Source: Bradyrhizobium sp. ORS 285
GTDB taxonomy: Bacteria; Pseudomonadota; Alphaproteobacteria; Rhizobiales; Xanthobacteraceae
NCBI RefSeq assembly: GCF_900176205.1
Contig: NZ_LT859959.1
Location: forward strand, 6,221,001-6,285,000
Reading direction: 5' to 3'
DNA: 64,000 nucleotides
The number at the start of each line of letters is the position of its first letter. The stretch's first letter is position 1. Shown here piece after piece: positions 62,934 to 64,000 of this stretch. The position numbers and the translations under genes are program-made. The notes beneath the pieces are model-generated. The model was given only the letters and a program-made list of their open reading frames with translations, ran no database searches and had not been told where the DNA came from.

Positions 62934-63760
62934 ACGGTCTGATCACCATCGCCGCCAAGGAAATCCAGCAGGCGATCCGCAATCGCTGGGTCCTGGCAGC
63001 AACCTTGCTGCTCGCCGGGCTCGCACTGTCGCTGACCTTCCTCGGCAGCGCGCCGACCGGCACCGTCGGCGCACGTGCGCTTGATGTCGTCATCGTCAGC
63101 CTGTCGAGCCTGACGATCTTCCTGATCCCGCTGATCGCGCTGCTGATCGCGCATGATGCCATCGTCGGGGACATGGAGCGCGGCACCATGCTGCTGCTGC
63201 TGAGCTATCCCGTGGCGCGCTGGCAGGTGCTGCTCGGCAAGTTCCTCGGCCACCTCGCGGTGCTCGCCTTCGCCACTTGTCTCGGCTATGGCGCCGCCGC
63301 CGTGGCGCTGCTGATCACCGGCAGCAGCTTCGATGCCGAGGGACTCGCCGCCTTCGCCGCAATGATCGGATCCTCGGTGCTGCTCGGCGCTGTCTTCGTC
63401 GCGATCGGCTATCTCGTCAGCGCTGTCGTGCGCGACCGCGGTACCGCCGCCGGGCTGTGCATCGGGCTGTGGCTCGTGCTGGTGCTGATCTACGACATGG
63501 CCCTGCTCGGCCTGCTGGTGCTGGACCAGGACCGCAACATCTCCGGCGGCGTGCTCAGCACGCTGCTGCTGCTCAACCCGGCCGATGCGTACCGGCTGTT
63601 CAACCTCACCGGCTTCGCCAATGTCAGCCTGTTCTCCGGCATGGCCGGGCTCGCCGCCAGCAGCACGCTGTCGGTGCAGGCGCTGCTGACCGCGCTGGTG
63701 CTGTGGACCGTGGTCCCCCTCGCCGGCGCCACGCTGGCCTTCTCCCGGAGGGAGCTATGA
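62930..63760 (+). CDS. nosY: NosY, ABC permease of the NosFY system
   Basis: This 276-aa protein has six transmembrane helices in the ABC-2 arrangement (start LITIAAKEIQQAIRNRW, then LIPLIALLIAHDAIVGDMERGTM...LLLSYPVARWQVLLGKFLG). It interacts with NosF and the NosD beta-helix. Overlaps of 4 bp with both neighbours show tight translational coupling. Confidence 0.95.
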   Translation: MNGLITIAAKEIQQAIRNRWVLAATLLLAGLALSLTFLGSAPTGTVGARALDVVIVSLSSLTIFLIPLIALLIAHDAIVGDMERGTMLLLLSYPVARWQVLLGKFLGHLAVLAFATCLGYGAAAVALLITGSSFDAEGLAAFAAMIGSSVLLGAVFVAIGYLVSAVVRDRGTAAGLCIGLWLVLVLIYDMALLGLLVLDQDRNISGGVLSTLLLLNPADAYRLFNLTGFANVSLFSGMAGLAASSTLSVQALLTALVLWTVVPLAGATLAFSRREL

Positions 63761-64000
63761 AACGAATCGCTCTTGCCTGCGCGCTCGCCGCCGCTTTCGC
63801 GCTCACCGGCTGCAACGACAAGCAGGCCGCCGCCCCGCCGCCGCCGATCAAGCTGACCCAACAGGCGATCGGGCGCTATTGCGGCATGAACCTGCTCGAG
63901 CATTCCGGCCCCAAGGGGCAGATCTTCGCCGCCAGCCTGATCGAGCCGGTGTGGTTCTCCTCGGCGCGCGACGCCATCGCCTTCACGATGCTGCCCGACG
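63757..64000 (+). CDS. nosL: NosL copper chaperone lipoprotein, partial
   Basis: The frame begins MKRIALACALAAAFALTGCN, with a lipobox (LTGC) that makes the protein outer- or inner-membrane anchored. It continues through a Pro-rich linker into AIGRYCGMNLLEHSGPKGQI, whose CxM copper motif (YCGMN) is characteristic of NosL. GGAGGG lies 5 bp before the ATG. The gene runs off the window at 64000. It delivers Cu+ to NosD for NosZ maturation. Confidence 0.93.
   Translation, partial: MKRIALACALAAAFALTGCNDKQAAAPPPPIKLTQQAIGRYCGMNLLEHSGPKGQIFAASLIEPVWFSSARDAIAFTMLPD

Noticed and set aside
1..64000. tRNA, rRNA, transposase or integrase genes
   Set aside because: None was recognised on either strand by reading; no cloverleaf-like segment with a CCA-proximal pattern and no transposase motif was seen.

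Overview
The window is GC-rich chromosomal DNA from an alphaproteobacterium. It most resembles Bradyrhizobium or a close relative. The grounds are a clade I nosRZDFYL denitrification operon, a Zur-type operator on a zinc ABC operon, a P1B-5 (Nia-like) ATPase with a hemerythrin tail, GC-biased codon use that opens long antisense frames, and intergenic space packed with palindromic repeats. This assignment rests on recognition of gene content, not on a search. No rRNA, tRNA, insertion sequence, prophage or CRISPR array was seen.

Layout. 0-4 kb, minus strand: a zinc-acquisition operon reading His-rich small membrane protein, znuC, znuB, znuA, CobW-type GTPase, then a cut-off gene, with a Zur-like palindrome at its head. 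4-11.6 kb: fluoride channel crcB, Fe-superoxide dismutase, a GNAT acetyltransferase that looks 5' frameshifted, 1.3 kb of repeats, then DUF2147, DUF3095, RMND1/DUF155 and MgtC-type proteins and a ribbon-helix-helix-like protein. 11.6-21.4 kb: the P1B-5 ATPase, a compact SDR / AMP-ligase / acyl-carrier-protein / FATP-type acyl-CoA synthetase cluster, an orphan Bug (TTT) binding protein and htpG. 22-28 kb: small conserved proteins, a zinc-ribbon metallo-beta-lactamase-fold protein and a cyanuric acid hydrolase/barbiturase family enzyme.

28-37.5 kb is an iron-siderophore uptake block: two tandem paralogous TonB-dependent receptors with a shared upstream inverted repeat, a PiuC/YbiX dioxygenase, and exbB-exbD-tonB ending in a good terminator. 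38-42 kb holds an outer-membrane beta-barrel protein, a periplasmic cupredoxin, a cytochrome b561 and a PepSY-like protein.

43-50.5 kb, minus strand, carries the most unusual locus. A 1732-residue protein looks like a superfamily 1 helicase whose Walker A and DEAS motifs have been lost and which has gained a transmembrane segment and a C-terminal extracytoplasmic domain. It is followed in operon order by a membrane-anchored SUMF1-fold protein lacking the formylglycine-generating cysteines, and by a secreted DUF4399 protein. I read this as a candidate undescribed envelope-associated system.

51-55.3 kb: a two-gene RND metal-efflux unit (adaptor plus CusA-like pump, no outer-membrane factor). 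55.3-64 kb: a ferritin-like protein divergent from the nitrous-oxide reductase operon nosR-Z-D-F-Y-L; nosL is cut by the window end.
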